From assembly GCF_000523235.1 (NCBI RefSeq), contig NZ_CP006850.1, positions 2,170,001 to 2,234,000 on the forward strand: 64,000 nt of DNA. The letters run 5' to 3'. Each line of letters begins with the position of its first letter. Positions within the stretch are counted from its first letter, which is position 1. The notes under the pieces were generated by a model. That model was not told where the DNA came from. It was given only the letters and a program-made list of their open reading frames with translations, and made no database searches. This DNA is from Nocardia nova SH22a (GTDB taxonomy: Bacteria; Actinomycetota; Actinomycetes; Mycobacteriales; Mycobacteriaceae). The position numbers and the translations under genes were made by a program. This document shows positions 35,946 to 44,733 of the stretch, one piece after another.

Positions 35946-36082
35946 TCCGCGAGCATTTGCGGAAAGTTCGCTGTTCGGACGGAAACGCCTCCGCCCCCGA
36001 ATCGCGCGAACTAGCCTGAACAGTCGACGCCGGGTGCGATGTCGCACGGGGCCCCAGCCGCTCGACCGAGAGGAAAGGCGCT

Positions 36083-37123
36083 ATGAAGGCACTGCAGTAC
36101 GTCACCGTGGGGGAAGAACCCGAGGTTCGCGAGATTCCCACGCCCGAACCGGGCCCCGGACAGGTGCTGCTGAAGGTGACCGCCGCCGGGGTCTGTCACT
36201 CCGACGATTTCGTGATGTCGATGCCCCTCGAGACGTTCGGCTTCGAACTCCCGCTCACCCTGGGACACGAGGGTGCGGGAACGGTGGTCGCGGTCGGCGA
36301 CGGGGTGCGCGGGCTCGAGGTGGGCACCAGCACGGTCGTCTACGGCCCGTGGGGCTGCGGCAACTGCTGGTTCTGCGCACAGGGGATGGAGAACTACTGC
36401 TCGCGCGCCGCCGAACTGGGCATCTTCCCGCCCGGCCTGGGCGCACCGGGCGCCATCGCCGAATACCTGATCGTCGACTCGCCCCGGCACCTGGTCCCGA
36501 TCGGCGACCTCGATCCGGTGGCGACGGTACCGCTCACCGACGCCGGGCTCACCCCGTATCACGCGATCAAGCGATCGCTGGGCAAACTGCGGGCCGGGTC
36601 CTGGGCGGTCGTCATCGGCACCGGCGGGCTCGGACACGTCGCGATCCAGCTGCTGCGGCATCTGTCCCCGGCCCGGGTCGTCGCCCTCGATGTCAACGAC
36701 GACAAACTCGCGTTCGCGAAATCGGTGGGCGCGCACGAGGCGGTGCTGTCGAACGCCGACGCCGCCGCCAACGTCCGCAAGATCACCGGTCCGGGCGGTG
36801 CGAGCCTGGTCCTGGATTTCGTCGGATATCAGCCGACCGTGGACACCGCGATGGCGGTCGCGGGCGTCGACTCGGACGTGACGATCGTCGGCCTCGGCGA
36901 CGGAAAGTCCGCTGCCCGGGTGGGATTCGGCGTGAGCCCGTACGAGGCGGCGGTGACCTCGCCGTACTGGGGAACACGCGCCGAACTCATCGAGCTGATC
37001 GACTTGGCACACGAGGGCGTCCTGGATGTCGCCGTGGAACGCTTCTCCCTCGCCGACGGACCCGAGGCGTATCGGCGGCTGGCGGCGGGGACGCTGCGCG
37101 GCCGCGCGGTCATCGTGCCGTGA
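36083..37123 (+). CDS. NAD-dependent zinc alcohol dehydrogenase
   Basis: A 346-residue medium-chain dehydrogenase. Catalytic zinc ligands are in AAGVCHSDDFV and TLGHEGAGTV, and structural zinc Cys residues in WGCGNCWFCAQGMENYC. The Rossmann loop is VIGTGGLGHVAIQ, followed by ALDVNDDKLAFA, whose Asp favours NAD. An AGAGGAAAGGCGCT ribosome site precedes the ATG. It probably oxidises secondary or aryl alcohols. It may act with the P450 just upstream, although 137 bases separate them. It converges on the lysozyme-domain gene with only four bases between the stops. Confidence 0.93.
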   Translation: MKALQYVTVGEEPEVREIPTPEPGPGQVLLKVTAAGVCHSDDFVMSMPLETFGFELPLTLGHEGAGTVVAVGDGVRGLEVGTSTVVYGPWGCGNCWFCAQGMENYCSRAAELGIFPPGLGAPGAIAEYLIVDSPRHLVPIGDLDPVATVPLTDAGLTPYHAIKRSLGKLRAGSWAVVIGTGGLGHVAIQLLRHLSPARVVALDVNDDKLAFAKSVGAHEAVLSNADAAANVRKITGPGGASLVLDFVGYQPTVDTAMAVAGVDSDVTIVGLGDGKSAARVGFGVSPYEAAVTSPYWGTRAELIELIDLAHEGVLDVAVERFSLADGPEAYRRLAAGTLRGRAVIVP

Positions 37124-37127
37124 TGTG

Positions 37128-38393
37128 TCAGACCGCCATGGACGTCGGTGCTTTCGCTTTCTGTGCGGCGTTGTATTCGTCGATCAGCCCGGCCGCGTAA
37201 TCGCGCCGGGCGTCGGTGCTGGCTCCGGCGCTCTTCTCGTACGAATGGTCGAATCCCGATGCCACATTTCTCGCCGCTACCTTGGTTTGCTCCACGCTGG
37301 TGTTGCTGGCCGCGTTGACGGTGACGGCCGAATCAGCCGCCTGATAGCTACCACCTCGCAATTCCTTGACCATGTAATCGATATGCGTGCGCCAGTTGCC
37401 TATTCCTCGCGGTTTGCCATCCTCGTCCACCGTGCCATCCTGGCCCTTTGCGAAGTCCCGCAGCCCGGTCAGTCGATTGAAGCGCCACTGGAAAAGACCT
37501 TGGGCACTTCCGGAATCTCCGACGGCCGAGACTTCGAATCCCGACTCGAATTTTGCGTTGGCTACGATCCCCGCTGCTTGGGCCGGGGTGAAGTGATGCT
37601 CTTCGATCAGATATTCCATCATCTTCATCGCGGTGGGCTTGTCCGCGGTGGGGATGATCGCGGTGCCGTTCGAACCGCCCCCTGAATACGCGGCAGGGCT
37701 GACACCGCCACCGCCGGAATATGCGGCCGGACTGGCGCCGCCGGTCGGGAAGGACGGAATTCCACCGCCAGCCGTTGGATCGGCGGACGGCGGAGAGCCC
37801 GGCGGGTTCTTCCGGATCTCGAGGGCCTGTTTCGCCACCTGGTCCGTGACATCGTGGACACTCGTGTACGTCGTGGTCAGCGTTTCCCACACGGCGTTGA
37901 ACAGACCGTCGACGATCTTTGCCGGCAGTTCCTGCTTGGTGGACTTCTGGCCGTCGTCGTTCTGGGTCACCACTGTTTTCACGGTCTTGAACGAGGCGTC
38001 GATCTTGGTGTTGAGGTCTCCGACCGAGGAGTCGACCGCGCTGTACGCCTTCGTGACGGCGTCGCCGATTCCCGCGGTTTTCACCGCAATGCCCTTGTCC
38101 TGGCGATCTATCCCGGAGGTGGCGTCGTGGATCTTGGTTTTGTGCGTCTTGTACTTGTCGACCATCGTCGACTCGTCCTTGGCGTCGGAAATCCCGTTGC
38201 GGCTGAGCAGTTTCTGCAGATCGGGCGCCTTCGACGGAGTACCGGATCCGAGCATGCGGACCTGCTCCTGGATGACCGCTTCGGCGGCGTGGCAGAGGGC
38301 CTTCAAACCTGCCGGTGCGCAAGCCGGAAGCTCGTGCACATCGCCGAGTCGCTTGGTGCCTTTCGGGCTCACAGGCACCTCGCTCTCACTCAT
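37128..38393 (-). CDS. Phage-tail-lysozyme-domain protein, possible secreted muralytic protein
   Basis: A 421-residue protein in three parts. Residues 1-195 are predicted helical, hydrophilic and without a signal peptide. Residues 196-248 are a Pro/Gly/Ser linker with a near-duplicate SPAAYSGGGG unit. Residues 250-350 form a phage-tail-type lysozyme domain (MKMMEYLIEEHHFTPAQAAG, AKFESGFEVSAVGDSGSAQG) with likely catalytic Glu283. The last 70 residues are helical. The layout recalls type VII exported proteins with a helical N-terminal domain, but no WxG motif is visible. Substrate would be peptidoglycan. Confidence 0.8.
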   Translation of the reverse strand: MSESEVPVSPKGTKRLGDVHELPACAPAGLKALCHAAEAVIQEQVRMLGSGTPSKAPDLQKLLSRNGISDAKDESTMVDKYKTHKTKIHDATSGIDRQDKGIAVKTAGIGDAVTKAYSAVDSSVGDLNTKIDASFKTVKTVVTQNDDGQKSTKQELPAKIVDGLFNAVWETLTTTYTSVHDVTDQVAKQALEIRKNPPGSPPSADPTAGGGIPSFPTGGASPAAYSGGGGVSPAAYSGGGSNGTAIIPTADKPTAMKMMEYLIEEHHFTPAQAAGIVANAKFESGFEVSAVGDSGSAQGLFQWRFNRLTGLRDFAKGQDGTVDEDGKPRGIGNWRTHIDYMVKELRGGSYQAADSAVTVNAASNTSVEQTKVAARNVASGFDHSYEKSAGASTDARRDYAAGLIDEYNAAQKAKAPTSMAV

Positions 38394-38485
38394 GTGGCGC
38401 GCATGGCGACCGCCGATGTGTCTGCGGGAAGCATAAGCCGCCGCGCTTCCCGGCTACCCCCGTAGCTGGGAAGCGGGTTCGCGCG

Positions 38486-39583
38486 TCAGCTGTCCGTGGC
38501 GCACTTGGACCAGGTGTTGAACGGCCCGGTCGCGCCGTAGGTGCTGGTCGCGGTTCCGGTGGCCTTGGACTCGGCCTCCTGGGCCGTGGTGCCCCAGGTC
38601 GACGCCCACGCGCCGTTGTTGCCCACCACCACGGCGACACAGGCGTTGCGCGCCCAGGCCGGCGGTTGTGCGCAGTTGGGGCAGCGCTTGATCACCTCGG
38701 CGGTGGCGTCGTCGGAACTGACGGTGCTGCGCACCCAGGTCACCTTGCCGGTGTCGGTGTCGTAGCCCGCGGAGATCCAGGTGTCGGCGGGCGCGGCGGT
38801 GGTCGGCGGAACGACCGGTGCCGGGGTCGTGGTCGGCGCTTCGGAGGTCGTCGTGGCCGATCGGCTGGAGGTCGTCGACCGGGCCGAGGTGCCGTGCGCG
38901 GTGGTGGTACCCGAATCGTCACCGCGATTGTTGTTCCACAGGACGAATCCGACGACCGCGCCGATGATCAGCACCGGCACCAGAATCGCCGCGGCGATCA
39001 CCAGCCCCTTGTTACCGCCCGAATTCGGCTGCGGCCCAGGCGGATAGACCGGATACTGCGGACCGCCCGGATACTGCGGGTCCTGCGGATAAGGCTGCTG
39101 GTACTGCGGATCCTGCGGATAGGGCTGTTGATACTGCTGGTACGGCTGCTGATACTGCCCGCCGGGATACCCGCCCGCATCGGGATAGCCACCGGCGGGC
39201 GGATACCCGCCCGGTGGCGGCTGCTGACCGTAGATCTCGGTGGGCACGGCCTGGTTCGGATCGCTCGGATACTGCCCGCCACCGGGATAGCCCGGCCCGG
39301 GCGGTCGCACGGTGGGATCGTTCGAGCCGGGGAACGGCGCACCGCCCTGCGGAGGCTGTCCGCCCGGATACGCCTGAGTGGGCGGTGCGGGCTCCCCTCC
39401 GAATCCCGGCGGATTCTGCTGCCCGGGTGGCGGTCCCGGCGGTGTTCCGCCCGGAATGGCCTGGGTGGGCGGCGCGCCGGGCGGGAATCCGCCGGGATAG
39501 GCGCGGGTCGGGGGAGCCTGCTGGGGATCCGGAGTGCCCTCGGGCGGCGGCTGCGGGGAATCGGGTCGATCGTCGCCGGTCAT
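38486..39583 (-). CDS. Proline-rich DUF4189 membrane protein
   Basis: A 365-residue protein. Residues 1-185 are a Pro/Gly/Gln/Tyr-rich cytoplasmic region with repeats such as PYPQDPQYQQ and PAGGYPDAGGYPGG. A single helix (GLVIAAAILVPVLIIGAVVG) spans the membrane at about residue 195, then a Thr/Ser/Pro stalk and a C-terminal DUF4189 domain (CVAVVVGNNGAWASTWGTTA with Cys residues). DUF4189 is a small extracellular domain of unknown function. The gene lies 92 bases upstream of the lysozyme-domain gene on the same strand, so they may be co-expressed at the cell envelope. Confidence 0.88.
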   Translation of the reverse strand: MTGDDRPDSPQPPPEGTPDPQQAPPTRAYPGGFPPGAPPTQAIPGGTPPGPPPGQQNPPGFGGEPAPPTQAYPGGQPPQGGAPFPGSNDPTVRPPGPGYPGGGQYPSDPNQAVPTEIYGQQPPPGGYPPAGGYPDAGGYPGGQYQQPYQQYQQPYPQDPQYQQPYPQDPQYPGGPQYPVYPPGPQPNSGGNKGLVIAAAILVPVLIIGAVVGFVLWNNNRGDDSGTTTAHGTSARSTTSSRSATTTSEAPTTTPAPVVPPTTAAPADTWISAGYDTDTGKVTWVRSTVSSDDATAEVIKRCPNCAQPPAWARNACVAVVVGNNGAWASTWGTTAQEAESKATGTATSTYGATGPFNTWSKCATDS

Positions 39584-39834
39584 CGATTACCGCACCCGGC
39601 CCGCGGTAGAGATGCGTTGTGCCGTGGTCGGAGTCGCCATCGGACCTGCCCCCGTCTGTGCTGTGAACCGTATCGGCCAGCAACTGTAGCGCATATGGCC
39701 GACACCCTCCGGGCGTAGTTTCTGGCGATTGACGGTGTACAAACTCATATTCTCCAATTTCGAGAGCAAGGTTGCCGCGTCCGGTTAGCCTGGTTGGTGG
39801 AGCCTGAACCCGGGACGCCGGAGAGGACAGCACC

Positions 39835-41172
39835 GTGACAGATCACCGGCAGCCGCGCTACGAATTCGACCGGCATTCGCCGCAGTATCGCGACAGATTC
39901 GACACCATCACCGACGAGATGCACCGGCGATGTCCGATCGCCTGGTCGCCGACCTACGGCGGGCACTGGGTGGCCGCGGGCAGCCGCGAGGTCTTCAGCC
40001 TGGCCCGCTCGGAGAACGTCTCCAGCGACCACGATCCGAACGGGGAGCGCCGCGGCTACCACGGCATCACGATTCCCTTCCCGGAGACGGGGATACCGAT
40101 CCGCAACGGCATCCTCGAAATGGATCCGCCCGAGCAGCGGTTGTGGCGGCAGGTCCTCAATCCCTATCTGTCCCCGGCCGCGGTACAGCGCTGGATACCA
40201 CTGGTCGACGAGGTGGTGCGCGCGAGCCTGGACGACCGGATCGAGAGCGGCAGCATCGATTTCGTCGACGATCTGGCCAATATCGTGCCCGCCGTCCTCA
40301 CCCTGGCCATGCTCGGTATCCGCCTCGACAAGTGGCAGCTGTACTGCGAGCCCGCCCACGCCTCGGTCTACACCCCGCCGAATTCCCCGGATACGCCCCG
40401 GGTCCGGCGCATGCACGAGGCGATGGGCCTGGATCTGATGACCAATCTGATCGAGGTGCGCGAGCATCCGCGCCCGGGCATCGTCAACGAACTGGCGCAC
40501 ATGGAGATCGACGGCGCCGCGCCGCCGGACATCGAGATCCTGGGCATGCTGGGCCTGCTCATCGGCGGCGGCTTCGACACCACCACCGCGCTCACCGCCC
40601 ATGCGCTGGAATGGCTTTCGGATCATCCGGACGAGCGGCAGACCCTGAGCGCCGAACGCGATCTGCTGCTGAACTCGGCGACCGAGGAGTTCCTGCGCTA
40701 CTTCACCCCCGCGCCCGGGGACGGCCGCACCATCGCCGCGGACTGCGAATACGCCGGGACCAGCTTCAAGGAGGGGGAGCGGCTGTGGTTGTCGTGGGCG
40801 ATGGCCAATCGCGATCCGCAGCTGTTCCCCGATCCGAACACCGTCGATCTGGACCGGAAGGCCAATCGGCACTTCAGTTTCGGCCTCGGCATCCATCGCT
40901 GTATCGGATCGAATGTGGCCCGTACGGTCTTCAAGCGCATGCTCGTCGCGGTCCTGGACCGGATGCCCGACTTCCGATGCGATCCCGACGGCGCGGTGCA
41001 CTACGACACCATCGGCGTCATCCAGGGCATGCGCCGGCTACCGGCCACCTTCACCCCCGGTCCCCGGCTGGGTCCGGGGGTCGAGGAGACATTGCAGACC
41101 TTGCAGCGGGTGTGTGAGGAACAGCGGCTGGCCGAGCCGGTCACCGTCCGCCGCGACAGCGCCGAGATCTGA
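39835..41172 (+). CDS. Cytochrome P450
   Basis: A 445-residue P450. The I-helix reads LLIGGGFDTTTALTAHALEW, the ExxR motif is TEEFLRYFTPA and the haem Cys is in FSFGLGIHRCIGSNVARTVF. The C-terminus is extended by about 30 residues (VEETLQTLQRVCEEQ). A GAGAGGACAG ribosome site precedes the GTG start. The Gly-Phe-Asp form of the I-helix is unusual but occurs in actinobacterial P450s. It stands alone before the ALDH/SDR/P450 cluster and may take its electrons from the ferredoxin at 46744. Confidence 0.92.
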   Translation: MTDHRQPRYEFDRHSPQYRDRFDTITDEMHRRCPIAWSPTYGGHWVAAGSREVFSLARSENVSSDHDPNGERRGYHGITIPFPETGIPIRNGILEMDPPEQRLWRQVLNPYLSPAAVQRWIPLVDEVVRASLDDRIESGSIDFVDDLANIVPAVLTLAMLGIRLDKWQLYCEPAHASVYTPPNSPDTPRVRRMHEAMGLDLMTNLIEVREHPRPGIVNELAHMEIDGAAPPDIEILGMLGLLIGGGFDTTTALTAHALEWLSDHPDERQTLSAERDLLLNSATEEFLRYFTPAPGDGRTIAADCEYAGTSFKEGERLWLSWAMANRDPQLFPDPNTVDLDRKANRHFSFGLGIHRCIGSNVARTVFKRMLVAVLDRMPDFRCDPDGAVHYDTIGVIQGMRRLPATFTPGPRLGPGVEETLQTLQRVCEEQRLAEPVTVRRDSAEI

Positions 41173-41277
41173 GGTCCGCAAAGCACCTGCCGCACAACAG
41201 GACACGGATACGGTTGTGCCCGACGGGATGGCGTCGACCGCCGCTCCCGCCGGGCACGCCCGCGGACACCGCCTCGA

Positions 41278-42027
41278 TCAGCGGATGATCTGCCCGCCGT
41301 CCACATTCATGATGTGCCCGGTCACCCACGCCGCGTCATCGGACAGCAGGTACAGGCACGCGCCCACGAGATCCTGCGGGGTGCCGATCCGCTTGAGCGG
41401 CAACCGGCTGACCATGTCGTCGACGATGGTGCCCGGCGTGACGGTCTGGGTGGCCTCGGTGTTGATGGGTCCCGGCGCGATGGCGTTGATGCGGATCTTG
41501 GACCCGCCCAGCTCGACCGCGAGCTGCTGGGTGAGGCTGTTGACCCCGGCCTTGGCCAGACCGTAGAAGTTCGAGTACACCCACGCCGCGGTGGAGGACT
41601 GGTTCACGATGGAACCGCCGCCGCTCTTCGACATGTGCTGCCACACGGCGCGAGTCATGTTCAGCGCGCCGTCGAGGTTCACGCTCATGAACTTCTTGTA
41701 GTAGTCCCACGGCACGGTGAGCAGCAGGTCCAGCTTCATACCGCCGTAGATGGCCGCGTTGTTGACCAGGTGGTGGATGGCGCCGAACTCGCTGTTGGTG
41801 AAGTCGGCCAGCGCGGTCACCGAGTCCGGATCGGAGACGTCGACGGGGTGGAAGACCGCTTTGCCGCCGCTGCTGGTGATCTCGTCGGCGACCTGTTTGC
41901 CCTTGTCCTCGTTGAGGTCCGCGACGACGACGGTCGCGCCCTCGGCGGCCAGCGCCTTCGCGTATTCGGCGCCGATGCCCTGCGCCGCGCCGGTGACGAT
42001 CGCGACACGATCGGTGAAACGAGCCAT
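41278..42027 (-). CDS. SDR family oxidoreductase (hydroxysteroid/alcohol dehydrogenase-like)
   Basis: A 249-residue classical SDR. The cofactor motif is VTGAAQGIGAEYAKALAA, with Asp in VVVADLNEDKG favouring NAD. The catalytic set is Ser in VNQSSTAAW and YGLAK. The last residues MNVDGGQIIR are usual. It follows the aldehyde dehydrogenase by 46 bases on the same strand and is therefore its operon partner, giving an alcohol-to-aldehyde-to-acid pair. Confidence 0.93.
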   Translation of the reverse strand: MARFTDRVAIVTGAAQGIGAEYAKALAAEGATVVVADLNEDKGKQVADEITSSGGKAVFHPVDVSDPDSVTALADFTNSEFGAIHHLVNNAAIYGGMKLDLLLTVPWDYYKKFMSVNLDGALNMTRAVWQHMSKSGGGSIVNQSSTAAWVYSNFYGLAKAGVNSLTQQLAVELGGSKIRINAIAPGPINTEATQTVTPGTIVDDMVSRLPLKRIGTPQDLVGACLYLLSDDAAWVTGHIMNVDGGQIIR

Positions 42028-42073
42028 GAGTTGTGTTCTCCTACAGTGTGTTTCGCGAGAAGGTCGCGGATGT

Positions 42074-43546
42074 CTACTTCTGTGCGGTGGCGATCAGCTT
42101 GGTCTCGAGGTATTCCTCGAATCCCGCGACACCGAGTTCCCGGCCGATACCGGACTGCTTGTATCCGCCGAACGGGGCGTCGGCGCTGTACCAGATACCG
42201 CCGTTGACGCCGAAGGTCCCGGTCCGCACACCCTCGACCACGTGGTCGATGCGTGCCGGATCGGTTCCCCAGACCTCGCCCGACAGACCGTAGGGCGATT
42301 CGTTGGCCAGCCGGATGGCGTCGTCGTCACCGTCGTGCGGAATCACCACGAGCACCGGGCCGAAGATCTCCTCCTGCGCCGCGGTCGAGGTGTTGGACAG
42401 CCCGCTGATCAGCGTGGGTTCGATGAAGAACCCCTGCTCGCGATCGGGCCGCCCGCCGCCGGTGACGATGGTGCCGCCCTCGGACTTCGCGATGTCGATG
42501 TAGCGCTGCACCCGATCACGCTGGCGCGCCGAGATCACCGGCCCGCACACGGTTCCCGGCTTGTTCGGATCGCCGGGTGCGATGCCGCCCATCGACTTCG
42601 CCGCCGCCTCGACCGCCGCGTCGTAGTGCTCGCGCGGAACCAGCAGGCGGGTGGTGAGCGCACAGCCCTGTCCGGCGTGCACGCACACCGTGAAGCCCGC
42701 ATAGCTCGCCGCCGCGGCCACATCGGTGTCGTCGAGCACGATGAACGCCGATTTGCCGCCGAGCTCGAGGAAGACCTTCTTCAGGCTCTGCGCGGCATCG
42801 GCCATGATCGAACGCCCGGTCTGCGTCGAGCCGGTGAACGAGATCATGTCCACCCGCGGATCGGTGACCAGCTGCGCGCCCAGCTGATGATCGTCGGAGG
42901 TGACGATATTGATCACGCCCGCCGGAATATCGGTCTGCTCGGCGATGACGGTGCCGACCAGCGCCGCGACCCACGGGGTGTCGGGTGCGGGCTTGAGCAC
43001 CACCGTGCAGCCCGCCGCGAGCGCCGGGCCGATCTTGGCGAAGTTGATCTGATGCGGGAAGTTCCACGGCGTGATCGCGCCGACCACGCCGATCGCCTCC
43101 CGGCGCAGGGTGCGCGCGGTGGGAATCCCCATCGGCTGCGCGACGCCCAGATCGGTTGCCCACTCGTAACTTTCGGCCAGATCGGCGAAGTAGCCGAGAT
43201 CGCCGATGGGGCCTTCCAGCTGGGGTCCGCTGGTGAGCATGCGCGGGGCGCCGACCTCGGCGATGGTGATCTCGCGCAGTTCCTCGATGTTCTCGCGCAG
43301 CGCGTCGCGCAGTTGCCGCAGGCACTGCGCGCGGAACTGGTGGTTGCGCGACCAGTCGGTGTTGTCGAAGGCCGCGCGCGCCGCGGCGATGGCCGCGTCC
43401 ATATCGGCCGCGTCGGCATTGGCGGCCTGACCGATGACTTCCTCGGTCGCCGGGTTGATCGTCGCGAACACACCCGCGCCGCCGGCGACCAGTTTGCCGT
43501 CGATCAGAAGCCGGGAGCCCTCGTCCTGGGGTAGCAGTTTTGTCAT
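42074..43546 (-). CDS. Aldehyde dehydrogenase family protein
   Basis: A 490-residue NAD(P)-dependent aldehyde dehydrogenase. VVGAITPWNFPHQINFAKIG is the cofactor entry, the catalytic Glu is in VFLELGGKSAFIV and the Cys in CVHAGQGCALTTRLL. The start MTKLLPQDEG at 43546 has a GGAGAGGCGA ribosome site; an open frame reaches 43600. The upstream region holds a sigma-70-like promoter (TTGTAT, 18 bases, TATATT on the minus strand) that overlaps a KstR-like box, and an element shared with the formaldehyde dehydrogenase gene. Confidence 0.94.
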   Translation of the reverse strand: MTKLLPQDEGSRLLIDGKLVAGGAGVFATINPATEEVIGQAANADAADMDAAIAAARAAFDNTDWSRNHQFRAQCLRQLRDALRENIEELREITIAEVGAPRMLTSGPQLEGPIGDLGYFADLAESYEWATDLGVAQPMGIPTARTLRREAIGVVGAITPWNFPHQINFAKIGPALAAGCTVVLKPAPDTPWVAALVGTVIAEQTDIPAGVINIVTSDDHQLGAQLVTDPRVDMISFTGSTQTGRSIMADAAQSLKKVFLELGGKSAFIVLDDTDVAAAASYAGFTVCVHAGQGCALTTRLLVPREHYDAAVEAAAKSMGGIAPGDPNKPGTVCGPVISARQRDRVQRYIDIAKSEGGTIVTGGGRPDREQGFFIEPTLISGLSNTSTAAQEEIFGPVLVVIPHDGDDDAIRLANESPYGLSGEVWGTDPARIDHVVEGVRTGTFGVNGGIWYSADAPFGGYKQSGIGRELGVAGFEEYLETKLIATAQK

Positions 43547-43569
43547 TCGCCTCTCCGATAGGGCTGTCT

Positions 43570-43609
43570 GGACACCTGTACGGAATATAGTTTGGATCAA
43601 GCTGTGAAT
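43570..43609 (-). promoter_or_regulatory. Shared promoter element upstream of the aldehyde dehydrogenase
   Basis: This stretch begins GGACACCTGTAC on the plus strand and continues through ATATAGTTTGGATC to GCTGTGA. About three quarters of the positions match the element at 53666-53705, upstream of the mycothiol-dependent formaldehyde dehydrogenase, in the same orientation relative to the gene. The conserved TATA part fits a -10 box and the GACA-TGT part a regulator site just downstream. Confidence 0.6.
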
Positions 43610-43611
43610 AC

Positions 43612-43625
43612 AAGAACGTGTTCCA
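43612..43625. promoter_or_regulatory. KstR-like box between aldehyde dehydrogenase and SDR genes
   Basis: The sequence AAGAACGTGTTCCA matches the KstR operator consensus TnnAACnnGTTnnA at all core positions and differs only in the first base (A for T). It lies between the divergent aldehyde dehydrogenase and SDR genes, over the predicted -35 of the former. KstR represses sterol catabolism genes until a sterol CoA ester is present. The match is by eye only. Confidence 0.55.
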
Positions 43626-43656
43626 GCGGATTGGAACTGGAGAGGTGGTGCCGGTG

Positions 43657-44538
43657 ATGTCCGGAGACGTGACGCTGGCCGGTAGAGCGGCGATCGTGGT
43701 GGGCGGCGGCAGCGGGATCGGCCGCGCGGTCGCCGTCGAATTGGCCCGCCGGGGCGCCGGAGTGGTGATCAATTCCCGCACCGAGGCGACGGTGGCGGCG
43801 GTGGTGGGCGAGATCGGCGCCGACGGGGGCCGCGCGGTGGGCGTCGCGGGTTCGGCGGCCGACGAGCATGTCGCCGAACAGCTGGTCGATCGATGCGTCG
43901 CGGATTTCGGCGGGGTCGATGTGCTGATCAACTGCGCCGGAATCGCCGAACCGCAGCACTCCTCGATTCTCGACATCAGCACCGAAGACTGGCGCACACT
44001 GCTGGACTCGCATCTGACCACGGTGTTCAACACCTGCCGGGCGGTCGCGCCGCTGATGGTGAAGCGCGGCGGCGGCTCGATCGTCAACACCGGCTCGTTC
44101 GCCTATCTCGGCGACTACGGCGGCACCGGCTATCCGGCCGGAAAAGGGGCCGTGGCCAGCCTGACCCTGGCGATGGCGGCCGAGCTGAAGGAGCACGGCG
44201 TCCGGGTGAACGCGGTGTGCCCGGGTGCGCGCACACAACTGTCCACCGGGCCCGACTACGAGGCCAAGATCGCCGACCTGCGCGAACGCGGCCTGCTCGA
44301 CGAATTCACCGCGCAGTCGTCGCTGGACGCCCCGCCGCCGGACTACGCCGCCTCGGTGTATCTGTACCTGGCCGACGACCGCTCGCGCGCGGTGACCGGT
44401 GAGATCTTCATCGCCGCGGGCGGATTCGTCGGCCGGTTCGCGCGGCCGCAGATGCAGTCGATCGGATTCCGCGATCACGCTCAGACCCCGCCGTGGACGG
44501 TCGACGAACTGGACGCCCTCGTGCGGGAGCGGAAATGA
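43657..44538 (+). CDS. SDR family oxidoreductase
   Basis: A 293-residue classical SDR. AAIVVGGGSGIGRAVAVELA is the cofactor loop (a GGGSGIG variant), the following strand reads VVINSRTEATV and the active site is YPAGK, with Ser in SIVNTGSFAYLG. The tail of about 40 residues after FIAAGGFVGRF is longer than usual. The start at 43657 has GGAGAGG upstream. It is the first gene after the divergent ALDH promoter, on the strand of the P450-SDR-ferredoxin genes. Confidence 0.92.
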   Translation: MSGDVTLAGRAAIVVGGGSGIGRAVAVELARRGAGVVINSRTEATVAAVVGEIGADGGRAVGVAGSAADEHVAEQLVDRCVADFGGVDVLINCAGIAEPQHSSILDISTEDWRTLLDSHLTTVFNTCRAVAPLMVKRGGGSIVNTGSFAYLGDYGGTGYPAGKGAVASLTLAMAAELKEHGVRVNAVCPGARTQLSTGPDYEAKIADLRERGLLDEFTAQSSLDAPPPDYAASVYLYLADDRSRAVTGEIFIAAGGFVGRFARPQMQSIGFRDHAQTPPWTVDELDALVRERK

Positions 44539-44648
44539 TCCCGCGCGCCCGCCGGACCGTGCTGTCCGGCGCTCGGGTGCCGCGCTGGGCGTGGGCGGCT
44601 CGGCGACCCGGCCCCCATTGTCGGTTTTCCGCTCCGGTGGTAGCGTCC

Positions 44649-44677
44649 AGACACATGTCCAGTCCTGTGTCTCGGTT
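44649..44677. promoter_or_regulatory. Inverted repeat upstream of the P450 at 44734
   Basis: AGACACATGTCC at 44649-44660 is a GACA-NN-TGTC half-palindrome like those at 43570 and 53666. It also forms a larger inverted repeat, AGACACA with TGTGTCT ten bases later. It lies about 60-85 bases upstream of the P450 start. A common regulator is a possibility. Confidence 0.45.
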
Positions 44678-44733
44678 GGCGGTGTGCATATGAGGTTCGG
44701 TGTGAACGCGTTCTATCGCGAGAGGTGGGTGTG

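Noticed and set aside
37128..39583. Prophage remnant suggested by the tail-lysozyme domain
   Set aside because: No integrase, terminase, capsid or tail genes and no attachment-site repeats were seen around it; base composition is like the neighbours.
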